From Opisthocomus hoazin (Eukaryota > Chordata > Aves > Opisthocomiformes > Opisthocomidae), in NCBI RefSeq assembly GCF_030867145.1, contig NC_134441.1, forward strand, positions 248,001 to 312,000: DNA of 64,000 nucleotides. Reading direction: 5' to 3'. Shown here in pieces: positions 31,065 through 42,900 of the stretch (position 1 is its first letter; each line of letters opens with the position of its first letter). Below the pieces are notes generated by a model. That model was not told the DNA's origin and ran no database searches. It worked only from the letters and a program-made list of their open reading frames with translations. The translations under genes were made by a program, and so were the position numbers.

Positions 31065-34000
31065 CTGCCACGCTGAAGTGACGCTGGGGCACTTCTTCAC
31101 CTTGTAGTCTCTTTCCTCAGGCTTAGTGAATCTCTCCCAGAGTCTGAGGCAAAGCCCATGGATTTCTCCTGTTTGCAACAGGGGATGTCTGAGCCGTCAC
31201 ATGGTGGTTTGTTGTGGGGTACCACTTGTACCCTGGATTTGCCTTCATAAATGCATCCCTGTACTAGAAAGAAAAGGAAAACTTCCAGTCAGGTCACTCA
31301 TGAGAATGCAGTATCCACAGGGCAACACAGTGCACTGCTTGTAATGAGATTTAAGACAGTAAAGAATCCTTAAATAGCTTGATTTTTAACAGTTTAATCA
31401 CATGTTTAGAGTCTGACTGCCAACACAACCGAACAAAAGAAATACCATGATAGGAAGAGTTGTATTTCAAAAAGCGAGGTTTCTCTTTACCCACCTGAGG
31501 GTCTATCACCCAGAGCAGGCTGAAGTTCTGATCCTGCAAACTGCTCCCCACTGCTTCTCTGCTCACCTTGGCGAACAAGGACAGCTGTTCCCATTCTTTT
31601 GCAGGTACAATATTTCCAGTTTTACACTGCAGTTTCAATGAAATGAAGACATACATTTAGCAATACATGCAGAATGATGCTCCCAGAACAGGCAAAGAAA
31701 TAATACCTATGACCAGGATCACCTCATTTTCAGCAACTTCGGATACATCATCCCCGTGTTCCCACCAAAATGTACCACGCTGCATCAAATCAACCAGGAA
31801 AAAAACTCTTCAGGAACGCTGACCCACACACACGCTGTATCTTCAGAACCGGGCGTCTGTATGAAACTTGCACACTCAGGGCTGCGACCCCTCCCCCCTC
31901 ACCCCTTTTCTCTCTCCCTCAGCCCGGGCTGGGAGCTCACCTCACCAGGGAAGGACACCAGGGAAGGACACCAGCCTCACCGAGGGACAGGGAGGGGAGA
32001 AGGGAGCAGAGAGAAAGGCAACACACAGGGAGGGGAGAAGGGAGCAGAGGGAAAGGCAACACACAGAGGAGCAGCTCTGCCTTCCCTTGCTCAGCCCACA
32101 GCCCGCTGGTGCCTGTGCCCGGGGGCTCCGTCTCCGTCCCCTGCCCCTCCCCAGCTCTGGGCTCCCCCCCGGGGCTGCCCCGGCCGGGCCCAGCTCCAGC
32201 GGGGAGCTCCCCCCCGCCCCCCTCGCGTGGCCAGCAGGCAGCACAGCCCCCAGTGCCCGCCCCACGGCCCCGCTCCCCTCACGGGCAGCCCCACCCCTCA
32301 CCTCAGCCGGGGCCTGGAGTGGATCCTGTCCCTGCCACACCAACATGGCCACCCAGCAGCCCCTGCCCCGGGCCTGCAGCTCCCAGCATGCCCCGGGAAC
32401 CAACATGGCCACCCAGCAGCCCCTGCCCCGGGCCTGCAGCTCCCAGCATGCCCCGGGAACCAACATGGCCACCCAGCAGCCCCTGCCCCGGGCCTGCAGC
32501 TCCCAGCATGCCCCGGGAACCAACATGGCCACCCAGCAGCCCCTGCCCCGGGCCTACAGCTCCCAGCATGCCCCGGGAACCAACATGGCCAGCAGCAGCC
32601 CCTGCCCCAGGGCAGGCCCCAGGACTACAGCTCCCAGCATGCCCCGGGGCGCTCCCCCACACCCTGCCTTCCACCCTCTGGAAGCCTTTTCTTTCTTTCC
32701 TAACAGCTGAGCATTTAACTGACTAAATCTCAGAGGTACTCTTGTTTCTTCTCAACAAAGCAGCCATCTCCATCTGCTCACATCTGCCAAGCACACATCC
32801 AGGCAGGCCAGGAGAGCACGGGGTCCCATCTGCTCCCTGTCCCTCACACAGCAAGGAGGGTGACAGCCACCAGCCCCTGTGAGCTGGCAGCTCGCCAACA
32901 GCCACCGCGCGAAGGGACACAGCCCCTGCTCAGACACCACGGGCCTCTGGAATGGCTTTCCAGAAAGGTACCCAGGAGAGGGACAAAGAAGGACCGAGCT
33001 TCTGCAAGATCAGAGCAGAATGAGAAAGCCCAGAGTGTAACTTGGCAACACTCCAAAAGCGAGAAAAGACACCAAACTCTTCTGAGGATGTCACATCATC
33101 TTGGCAGACCAGTGCCCTTGCCCGCGTGCCGACAGGACCCACCAAAGTCGTACTCCTGAGATTTTCACCATCTGTGGTGGAAAGCCACTGGGTTTAACTG
33201 ACGCCTCCAGCCCTTGGGACAGACAGACAGACAGATGAGAGGCTGTAAGGAAGAAAGAACCCCATGCTACGTCTACATCACCAAACGTCTCCAGGCACGT
33301 CAGACCTCAGCACGCTTCCCAGTTCCTCACAGCTCTACTTGGCTACTGCAGAAATAACTACTCCATAGCACTGCCCATGGCCGACAGCAGCCTGCTGCAA
33401 ACTCCTTCCCGTAATTCCGCCCACTGAATGCAGCCGTGTGTGCACACAGACAGGACCCAGGAAGGAGTGGCACAGCCGGGAACGGGATTTTTGCCAAACT
33501 TGACAAAGACACCCTGTGAAAATGACAGCCCTTCTGTCTGAAAGAGCAACAGCAGCTTTAGTAGCGGGGTGGGGAGGAGGGGAAGCTGAAAGAGGTTCTG
33601 TAGCATTTTTCAGTACTTTCCCTTGGAACAGCTTGAATGAAATCAAGGTGCAATCATGCCTTGTGACTTTGGCCAATGAAATCCACTAAAACTTTGAGGA
33701 AATAGTTTATACTTTAAAAAAAAAGCAACAACCAAACCAAACACCACAGTTGCATTTCTAGCAATTACTGGAACTCTGCTGACATAAATGTTGCACATTG
33801 CAAAGCTAAAGCACAGCCACACAGAGCTGTTTGGTGGTTGGAATAACCACCAAATAACACAAGAAGAGGAGAACATTTTGCAGCTTCCAGCACTACAGCT
33901 GATTTTGATGGAGTCAAGAACTAAAGCAGCCACAACAGATGAAGGACATCATGTAACATCCATCACGTAACACATGCAAAAACTTTAGTTACTGCGACGC

Positions 34001-34350
34001 TGGTTCAAAACCGGGTGCAGGCATGACACATCCCTCCATTGCTGCTGAAACCAGAGCTCCATCACTGCTCCAGGGTTTCCACCGTGTTCCTACACACGCG
34101 CTCCTGCACCTACCCAGCTGATAAACAATCCAGGACCATAAACCCAAACAGAACGAACAAAGAAAAGCGTGAATTTTAGTGGAAGATTTCTGATTTCTCT
34201 TTCAGCTGAACATCAGATGCTTCGGAAAAGGAAACGCTGGGGCAGACAGCCCTGTCACAAGAAACTCACCTCCACAAGCAGGACCAGTGACGGCTGCTGG
34301 CAAGCTTCCGTCGGATGAGTCGCATCAGACTGGCGATTACTGGAGGAAAC
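31065..34350 (-). CDS. Three candidate exons of an unrecognised minus-strand gene
   Basis: Exon candidates: 34350-34270 (81 bases, acceptor CTGTTCCAG, donor GTGAGT), 31626-31567 (60 bases, acceptor CTGCAG, donor GTGAGC, reading CKTGNIVPAKEWEQLSLFAK) and 31168 to about 31095 or 31065 (acceptor TTGCAAACAG, donors GTGAAG or GTGAGA). The first two are multiples of three and open in phase 0, and the third stays open in phase 0 to its first donor. I do not recognise the protein. The promoter-like 60-bp array at 32.3-32.65 kb would fall in the middle of this model, which argues against all three exons belonging to one transcript. Confidence 0.3.
31985..32067 (+). repeat. ~38-bp unit in two copies
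   Basis: GGGAGGGGAGAAGGGAGCAG followed by an AAAGGCAACACACAG block occurs twice back to back. Confidence 0.75.
32341..32650 (+). promoter_or_regulatory. 60-bp x 5 tandem array repeating a YY1-like and a ZNF143-like site
   Basis: Units start at 32341, 32401, 32461, 32521 and 32581. The first three are identical, the fourth differs by one base and the fifth is diverged and slightly longer. Each carries CAACATGGCC (YY1-type, core ATGGC) and CTCCCAGCATGCCCCGG. In the fifth unit the second site is ACTACAGCTCCCAGCATGC, which fits the ZNF143/THAP11 consensus (ACTACA..TCCCA..ATGC); in unit 4 it is CTACAGCTCCCAGCATGC. Spacing between the two sites is about 30 bases. Both factors act at vertebrate core promoters. 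The array sits in a GC-rich block; the gene it serves is not clear. Because 60 is a multiple of three, all frames are open across it, which is not evidence of coding. Confidence 0.7.
32700..34265. other. No gene or named repeat recognised
   Basis: No exon with matching splice signals and open phase and no transposon end was found. There is a short (ACAG)n run near 33222. Confidence 0.4.
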
Positions 34351-34529
34351 CTGGAACAGGGAGAGGGGAGAAAAACACCTCTGGGTTACTCCGACATCAT
34401 CCTCTGAAGGAATTGTGTCACACGGGACGCACTCGTTAACTGTCACAGCACATGTCACTAGCAGTCACATGCCAGCTCCTCGTTTTATTTCATGTTCCTG
34501 ATTTCTGCACTGTGTTCCTGTGCACTGCG

Positions 34530-34748
34530 TGGTGAGGAAGAACTTCTTCCCTCTGAGGGTGACGGAGCCCTGGCCCAGGCTGCCCAGGGAGGTTGTGGAG
34601 TCTCCTTCTCTGGAGATATTCCAGCCCCGCCTGGACGCGGTGCTGTGCAGCCTGCTCTGGGTGACCCTGCTTGGGCAGGGGGTTGAGCTGGGTGACCCAC
34701 AGAGGTCCCTTCCAACCCCTACCATTCTGTGATTCTGTGATTTTGTGA
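34530..34748 (+). mobile_element. CR1 LINE 3' end, short
   Basis: Starts within the C-terminal ORF2 codons (GAAGAACTTCTTCCCTC) and ends with the CR1 terminal repeat ATTCTGTGATTCTGTGATTT. It lies just upstream of the first visible RhoGAP exon. Confidence 0.92.
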
Positions 34749-34861
34749 GAGCCCCTGGAGAGCTGCGCAACACAGCCACTGGCTCCCAGCTGCCTCTGGC
34801 AAGCTTGGAGGAGGGCTGGGGCAACAGCTGCTTTGTCATCGTGGTGTTCCTGTTCCCTCAG

Positions 34862-35799
34862 GGTGGCCGGCAGATTGCCTGCAGCAAATCTTGTCCTCCT
34901 GAAGCGGCTGCTGTCCCTCCTCCAGCACATCGGCCAGCACGCAGCCAGCAGCAGGATGAGCGTCATCAGCCTGGCCATCCGCGTTGGGCCAAACCTGCTG
35001 AGCCCACCCAACGAGGAGCTGCTGCCGCTGGAGGCCATGCTGGAGGTGACGGAGAAGGTACGCTTTCTTGAAGCGGGACGGCTGCAGCCGGATGGTGATC
35101 AGAGCTGGGCTGTGGAGAGGTCCCTGGCTGCCCCCTCTCTCCAGCAGACGCTGGTGGGGTGGCTGCCTGGAAGAGCAGCCCCACAGCAACAGCCTGCTGC
35201 GTCGAAGCAAGGGTCAGGAGTGGGAGAGGCTGCCTGCCTGCCCCTGCGCTGAGAGCAAGGCTTTGCTGTGTGCAGGTGAAGACACTGGTGGAGTTTATGA
35301 CCGAGAACTGCGGAGAAATCTTTGGGGAGGAGGTGGCTGACCTCTCTGGTCCCCCAGCTGAGCAGTCGCCCGCGCCCATGGGCACATCCACAGCGGTGGT
35401 GGGATCGGAAACGGCAGAGGTACGGCAGCTCCACCACCACTGGGACAATGTGTCTGGTGTGGGAGGGCGGTTCCTGATGAGTCCAAGTGGCTGCTGGGCC
35501 TCTTCCTGGCGTTCCATCCCTGCTGGGTTTCTGTGGGTTTGGTGTTTTTTTTTCTTTGGGGTGATACATTGTAGGTGAAACTGGAAAGGTTGTTCCTCAA
35601 ATGTGTTAGGCGTGTGCTTAATCAAAGGAAATACCTCCAAATTTTCTACAGCAAGACCTATTTCCCAAGCAAAGCCTGTTTGCCAAACGGTCACTGACGA
35701 CTCCTGGGCGCCCCTTGCCACCTGCTGACGCCGCCATTTCTGGTGTAGGCACCTGTCACTTCGCCTCCTGCCAGCCCAGGGACACCGCTCGACTCCCCG
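34862..35799 (+). CDS. RhoGAP gene of the TAGAP type, C-terminal half of the GAP domain (partial)
   Basis: RhoGAP proteins speed GTP hydrolysis by Rho GTPases. Three exons are in phase. 34862-35057 (acceptor CCCTCAG, donor GTACGC) reads LPAANLVLLKRLLSLLQHIG, then SVISLAIRVGPNLLSPPNEE. 35276-35419 (acceptor TGTGTGCAG, donor GTACGG) reads VKTLVEFMTENCGEIFGEEV. 35749-35799 (acceptor GGTGTAG, donor GTATGC) reads a Pro/Ser-rich PPASPGTPLDSP. The order and the NLA..VGPNLLSPP block are those of the second half of a RhoGAP fold, closest in my reading to T-cell-activation RhoGAP (TAGAP). The upstream exons with the catalytic arginine finger are not found; a CR1 lies where they should be. It may be an incomplete duplicate. 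A last exon near 36.4 kb is possible but not supported. Confidence 0.7.
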
Positions 35800-35809
35800 G
35801 TATGCGCGG

Positions 35810-36860
35810 AAGGACCAAAGAGCCTTTGGACGAAAGCAGGTAAAAGGAGTCAGCTCTGGTGAAATGCAGAACTGATTCCAGTGGGTCCTGGTTTCCCCTA
35901 TCTAGTCCCACTGTGGGATGGAAAGGTTTGCAGGCTCCCCCCAGGAACATGAACACTGAAGAAAAAGAAAGAGAAAAGAGGTGTGGGCAGAGGAGAGGGA
36001 ATGCCAGCAAGAGAAGAAAATAAGCAAGAGAGAAAAAGACGGGGAGTGGAAAAAAGCAGGAGGGTCCAGCGAGTGCAGAAGCCCAGGTGTGTGCCGGGCT
36101 CATTTGCCCGTCTTTCCCAGCTCTGAGCGCTGCTCTGAGGCAGTGCAGCTCGGGCTGGTGCTGCGCAGGGTTTGGGAAGGATCCCACGGCAGCTCCCGGG
36201 GGCTCCCGACGGAGCCCCGCTGCCTGGCACAGGGGCACGGGGCCTCTCTGCGCACGCACAGCTCTGCGAGGGCATCGCCCGTGGGGACAAGGTGCCAGAG
36301 CCACCGCGCAGCCACTGCCGGCAGCAGCTCTGTCTGCTGGGCTGTCGACAGCTCCCTGTGCGCTGTGTTCCCAGAGACAGGGGAACCGAGCCGCGGCTGC
36401 TGCTGCCTCTGCGCGTTGATCCGTGCTTTCTGACCGTGTCGCTGCAGGTGCTGATTTCCTGCTCCTGGAGGAGCCCCTGTGACTGCCAGGCTCCCGCACT
36501 CGGTGTCCACAGTAAAAGGACGTTTTCTCTCTCCTGACTCTGCCTGCGGTGTGATGTTCTGGACGAGCTGGGGGTGTGCATATGCAATACAAATGTCACC
36601 AAAGGGTTGAAAAATACAGCTGTACTGAATCTGTGCAGATGGCCTGCTCTGGTATCTGTTGGAGCTGTGAATGACTCTTTGCTATTTTTTTTCCCAGGGA
36701 CTTTTATTATTTTAATTAATGATTTCAGGGAACTGATCAAGTTTAGCCCTGTTGTTTTTGAACAGCAAAGTCAAGGCTGATTACCAGTGACCTGACATGG
36801 CTTGTAATATGCAACACATCTAATTAAAAACATATCAAATCAAGTTTCTTTCTGTTGTAT
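35810..36860. other. No recognised gene
   Basis: Several short frames in a GC-rich part (36.1-36.5 kb), but none with a recognisable product. The 3' end of the RhoGAP-like gene may lie here. Confidence 0.3.
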
Positions 36861-36864
36861 GTTG

Positions 36865-36870
36865 TTTATT
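36865..36870 (-). terminator. Polyadenylation signal (AATAAA) of the RBBP6-like gene
   Basis: AATAAA on the minus strand, about 70 bases after the stop codon of the RBBP6-like gene. Confidence 0.65.
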
Positions 36871-36940
36871 ATTTGAAATCATGTCTTAATATTTTTATTA
36901 AAGGCAAAAGAAATAAGTTACTTGCTATCACCATCTGAAG

Positions 36941-39900
36941 TCATTCCATTACTAAGAGTAAGGCCATTCTAAAGTCAGTCAAACTGGAAATAACAGTACT
37001 GCTTTCAGTGCCACAGTAAGCCTTCAGATCGCAGGATGGACCTTCTGTGCCTCTGTTAAAACGCTCCCTCTCTCCTCCCCTTCGAGCTGCAGTCCATTTG
37101 GCGGGAGACTGGCCTCTAAACCCTGGAGACCTTGACTGTGAAAGCTGTCCTCTGCATGGGCGTGAGCGTGACCTTGAATGTTGAGACCTGTGTGACCTTG
37201 ACCGAGAGCGATGCTTTAGACTCTTCCCTTTGCCTCTTCTTGGATACGGCGGCGATGGTGAGCGGGAACGAGAGTGGGAACGCCTTAATGATCGAGAGGA
37301 GGAGCACGAGCGGGCAGATCTCGACTTGGAGTAGGTATGTGATCTTCTGCAGCAAGGTGAAGTATTATACGGAGACTTGGACCTTAAAAAAAAAGAAAAA
37401 AAAAATAGAAGTTCATTCAAAACAGTCACTCTCGACAGTTTTTTTTCCTCCCAAATTCGGTTAGGGTTTATTCTTCCTGTCTATATGCTCACGTCAAAGA
37501 TTCACGCAGCTGCCGACATAATGCTACTGCAAATTGCAGAACCTGATGACGTGGGAAAGGTTCTGCTCACCAGACAGAACAGCTGCTGCTTGTTAGTGTG
37601 AAAACATGCAGGAAGGGTCAGTCTTTTCCACTCCCCTCTGGCGCATGAACTACCACAGCCACTGATTGATTCAAGGTGGTGTATACTGGCCTTACTGGTA
37701 CGTGAGCACGCACATTTTTAACAACTCCACCACTACTCGCAGTGCAAATCGTTTTTGTTGCAGTGAGATGCAGAAAGAGCAACTCTGAATGGCTACAGTG
37801 CAGTATCAAACATCAGGAAAACAGCATTTAGCCTGAAGTCAGTAAAGCTCCATTTTAAAATGCCAGCTCAGTCTGCTGAACTTCACTACTTCTTTGGCAG
37901 TCTGTGCGGGACGTAAAATACTTGCACTGCGCTCCTACAGACAGGACTACTTAACCAACACTTCCAGCCAGCTGTCCTAGCAAAATGCTGCACACACCGC
38001 TAGCTCTACCCAGGGACAGTGACCGCATTTCAACAAGAGTCGTATCAAAAAGCTTCTCAACTCGGCCTCTCGTACCAGGACTCAGTGCCACTGCTCTCGG
38101 AAAGAGACTGACAGCATCGCCAGCAGAGAGCTAGCCAGACTCCTGCCCCAGCGATTTTTGGGGGTAGAAAACGTCAGCTACCCTGAGTTTTTTCTTCACA
38201 AGTTTTTCTGTTCTGATTTTTTAAAGAATCATTTCCCATTATTCTGCGTATGCTCATTAGCATCACGCCTCCTGTCAAAGTCCTTCACCAATTCAAGAGA
38301 TCCTCAAAAAGATTTCCTTGAAATAATCTTACTGCAAGCACAGATCCCCTTTGTTAAAGCCAATTCCAGTTAAGCCATTTAAAAATTAATTACCATCTGT
38401 ATTCTCCACAACTATCTGTGCACAGTTCTGTCACTATAAATCTGCTGTTGCATCAGTTACGTGTTACAGCCTCATTTCACAGGTTACAAGTAGTAATACA
38501 CCGAATTTCTGTCCATACTCACAGTTCCCAGCCTGGTCTGGCACCTGCTGGGCGAATTGTACCGGCTCTCGTGGGATGACCTTTGGGAGCGGGGAGAGGA
38601 AACAGAACAAAATCCCATTCACTTTACCTGAAGATCATTGATAAAAGAAATTCTAAAGTAATACTGACTTACCAGTGGTGGGGATTGATTGCCTTTGGGG
38701 GCCCAGGAGACTCGGTAATGCTGCTTGTCTTAGGACAGCAACCTGATAGCCCTTGTGAAAAAATGCAAAGGGGTGGAAAATAAGCTCCACTACAATAGAG
38801 GAATCCCTGCATCTCTTGAAATCAACTTACCTCCTCTTCCAACAAACGGCTCACTGACAGAGAGGAAGATTCAGAACGTTCGGTGGCAGTCACCAGAGCA
38901 GGAGAAGATACAGCGGTATTGGCAGCACTACAAAAAAAAACAAACAAACAACCAAATTTTTATGATTCACACAGGGTTTTGAAGAGCTACTTGAAATATA
39001 AAGTCCAAGGTGTGAAAAGCCTGACTACTGTAAACTGAAAAAAAAAAAAAATCTACACCAGATATTTTCTTAAGCCAGTTGCGCATGAAAGCATTAGAAT
39101 ATGTAAAGCCCCCACGCTGCATCTCCGTTTTGGAAGATGCGATAACAGCAGCTTTCCGAGGAAAGGTTTGTGTGCTAGCTCAGGGGCTGCCTCAGAGCTT
39201 CTTTTGGATTGCGATCCTTTGCGTTCAACGGCACAGAGGAGCCTGACAGGCTTTGGACAGAGCAGCTATTTGCATTCCAGGCATCAGGTGGAAAAAGTTC
39301 CTCCTTCAGGGTAAACCTGCACTGAAGGACTGAGAAGGGCACCACACAAGCAACACTGCTAAGAAAATTCTTGCATGAGGCACACGTCCAGCATCTCAAA
39401 GTGTCCTCTCTCCGAGCAGAAGCGGCAGCCAGAACTCCCACAATTATCTGGACTGGCACTAGTGACACACAAACTGCCAGCGGGGGAGCTCAAGAAGAAG
39501 ACTCTAACTGCAGCGTTTTGGTGTCTTTTCTGTTCAGGTTGATCTACAGATTTACTTACTGAAAGGGTCCAGGAGGTGCGACAGGCAGCAGTGGTGGTGG
39601 CTGCTGCTGCTGCTGCTGAATCTTCTGAAGGAACCTTGTGGTGTAGCCAGCTCCGGTTTTGAAGTTGTTGACAGCCTGGAGGCAGAAGAACATTTACAAA
39701 AAGGTAACAGAAAACTTGAGTACATAGACGCACAAAAGCCTCCAGAGAGTAAAATTCCTTGTGTATTCCTGTAAATGCTATCAATCCTAAAATACATCAA
39801 CAGACAGATAGAGGAACGCATCCCACTAAACACTGATGTTAATCGCTGGTAACCGTGAGTGTCTGCATTTCAGTACTTCAGTGTTAATACCGAGCTGAAA

Positions 39901-42900
39901 GGGAGGCAATCCTGTTAACCAAAAGCCTGACCTCAATTTGACAGAGCATCTCTGAAGAGTTGTGAGCTGCTGTAACAACAAACGATGCATTTGAAAAGAA
40001 CATTTAGCTTTATTCAATTTAGCCTTGCTGAAGGAGCTGTCAATTAATGTTTTCTTCCCTTTCAGCTTTTTGCAGACAGGCTTTGCTTACAAACAGTTTA
40101 TTTAAAAGTCATCATGTTACCTGGCGTAGGAACTTGTTGGCAGCTAAATCATCAGGAGAAACGCCTGCCTGGTGACACGCTGGGCACGTATGTTCCTCAG
40201 ATGCCAGCAATGCTGTTCTAATACCTGTGAAAAATTAGAATCATCCAAATAGTTTTTAGCAAAGCTACGGAAATGCTGGGGGTTCTAATCAGCTGTAAAA
40301 ACACCATACAGTTAATGAGTTACTATGGTCTTCAGTTCAGAGCATGAAGCTATAAAGGTTCCAGAGTGCAGAAGATTTCTAGTACGCAGCAAAGAACTGT
40401 ACAGTTTTGGTATTTCACTGTTGTCACATCTGAAGATGCAGAGCAGGCTGTGCCTTGATGTTTTGACTGGTCTGTTTTCCCTTGTCTCGTACAGTGAGAA
40501 GTCACCCTCCTCAAGGTTAATGAAGAAAACACATCTCAAAAGACCATGAGGAGCTTTGCATTCTGAAGGGTTTAGCTAGCTTTCCCGTGGAGCAGAATGG
40601 TCATTAAATGCCCAGTGATCCGTTTGCTGCAGGCTGCAGAAAGTCACCAGAGCTGGCTATGTAACGTTCTACGAGAGAAAGGGCTGCGGACAGACTAAAT
40701 GCATTGGGTATCTAACGCTGTCAGCACCTGCACAGGTGTGCACTCTTCTCATAGCCGTCCCTCCGCGCGTGAAGAGGATTCAACTGGACAGGTGAAAAGG
40801 GGAAGAAGCTTTCTGTCTTTTTTCCCCCTTTGTACAAGAAGAGTCCTTCCCGACTCAGGGTATCCCTAAGTATCAAACAGAACGGGTAACCAAGTAGTTT
40901 TGGTATCTCCTCTTTCCGCTTCAGAAGATCAGACGCGATGCACTGAGCTAACAAACAAGGCAGTAACACTCACACTCGTCACAGTAACTGCTGCCGCAGC
41001 AGGGAGTAACGGCTGCATCAGTCATTGCGTCTTTGCAGATGAGGCACAGCAGCTCATCCGGAAGGGCATCGGAGGAGGAGGAGGAGGAGGGCAGCTCCTC
41101 TGGCACAAAGGGAGGCTTCTCCTTCTTGCCTCGGGCGTAAGCTTCCCTGCGGGAAGGGGAGGGTGGGGGGGGGCAGGGGGTAAGGAAACAGGAAAAAAGT
41201 TAAAGGCGGGTAAAGGAAAACTTCTCCAAGCTGTGGATTTTATCAAAGGAAGGTAATAGATGGAATTCTTCTCACTCCACATCAGCCTTCTGAAATGTAG
41301 GCATTCAGTTTCAACTACTTTTCTATAGCCACAAGACTAGAAGGGGGAGGGGGAACAATTTTCCTTCTGCAGATCTCTCCCATTTGTTGGATCCACTAAG
41401 AAATTAGCTCAGACAAGAAAAATGATTTTTTGACAGCTAGAGAGCAGGTGAAATGAATCCCACCTCTCTTTTTCCAGGGGGTAAGAGTAAATGCAGGCTC
41501 ACAATAAAGTTAGTCTCCGAGTAATTACATTTTATAAACAAAGGAAGTCTGTGTTACAGCTTCCACCCAAGGAGATCCACGACAGAAAAGCAGAAGTGCT
41601 ACCAAGTGCTTTTTAAAACAGCCACTCCTGTCAGTACACAGTAGTAGTATTTTCTTAGTTTAGAGCAAGAGGAGAACTTTTGTCTCTTTCACATGTGGGA
41701 TTTGCTCAAAGTCAGAGGGGGCGGAAACCTCAGTGCAACAGCCACTTGTTAAATTTTGCAAGAAGCCTTTGAAACATAAACCAGAAGCAAAATGAGCTTT
41801 CCAAGAGAACGACTCCCACTGTCAACACTACTGAAATGTTTTGCAGAAATACAGAAATGCCATAAGCTGACCCAAGTTCCAGGGGCAGGATCCCGCGATT
41901 TTAATACTAGAAAGTATCACAGATTTTAAGGTGAAGATACGACGACAATGCTTCCTCCCTCGTAATCACAGATGCCGGCCAACATGGTTGCATTACCACT
42001 CAGACATCTACGCGTGGTTTTTCTCCTTTTGGTCAGTCCAGTTAAGGCCATACGTACGCATTAATAATTGGTATTGCGTATTTTCCCGTCTTTGTCAGCA
42101 TCGCGCCCTTTGTGTTGGGATCTTTCAGCTCAATCAGGAAACTCCTCGGAATTCCTGTGCTCCTTCTCATTCTGGGAGCAGGCACAAAATTTTTGTCCTG
42201 TTCAGAAAAGAAATGCAGACATATCTCATCTTAAGGCCCACACTTCAAATGACCATTCAATGTTGATTTGAAGCAGCAAAAGCCTGTAATCCTCTCCTTT
42301 CACCTAGCGTAGGGGTTGCTCAGCTAAAATACTTCTTTTCCTAAATGAATATAGCCAGGATGTTCCGAAGGCTTGAGCAGTGGTTTGCACTCAGTCGACA
42401 TTCTTTGGCTTAACTTCAGGTTCCTTAAGCGTGAAATATCCCTGAGCTCACCATCCACGCAGGGGAGAGACACAAACCCGCTCCTCCTCCAAAGCGCAGC
42501 TCAGAGCCAGAGCTCAATTCCGTGCCCTGAATCGGTCACCAGAGAAACTTCTGTTCTCCGTCCCTATACGAGGGCTGGATTCACACCTCACGCGTGTACA
42601 GTCAGTGACTAACGTTCAGTGGCATGAAAACTCAAGCAGAGACTTGTGTAATTAAAACACGCAAATATTCAGTGGATGGGGTCAACAGAATCATCTTGGT
42701 TTTATACGGAACACTGGAAACCATGAACTGTCATTAAAAAGAGCTCAAACCAGAAAAATTTACAGTAATAGTGAAATAGATAAAAATAGACATGAAAATT
42801 AACCAAGAAAGATCTGTGCTCATCTTTAATGTCTATGATCCAGAAGAAAGAAAATTTTGCTTTTATCATTCCAGGTTTCCCTTGAATTTTGAGGAGCTTT

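Noticed and set aside
31756-32726. Three overlapping plus-strand frames of about 280-318 codons and minus-strand repeats of about 20 residues
   Set aside because: A 60-base repeat keeps all frames open automatically, and all frames are equally good, so coding is not supported.
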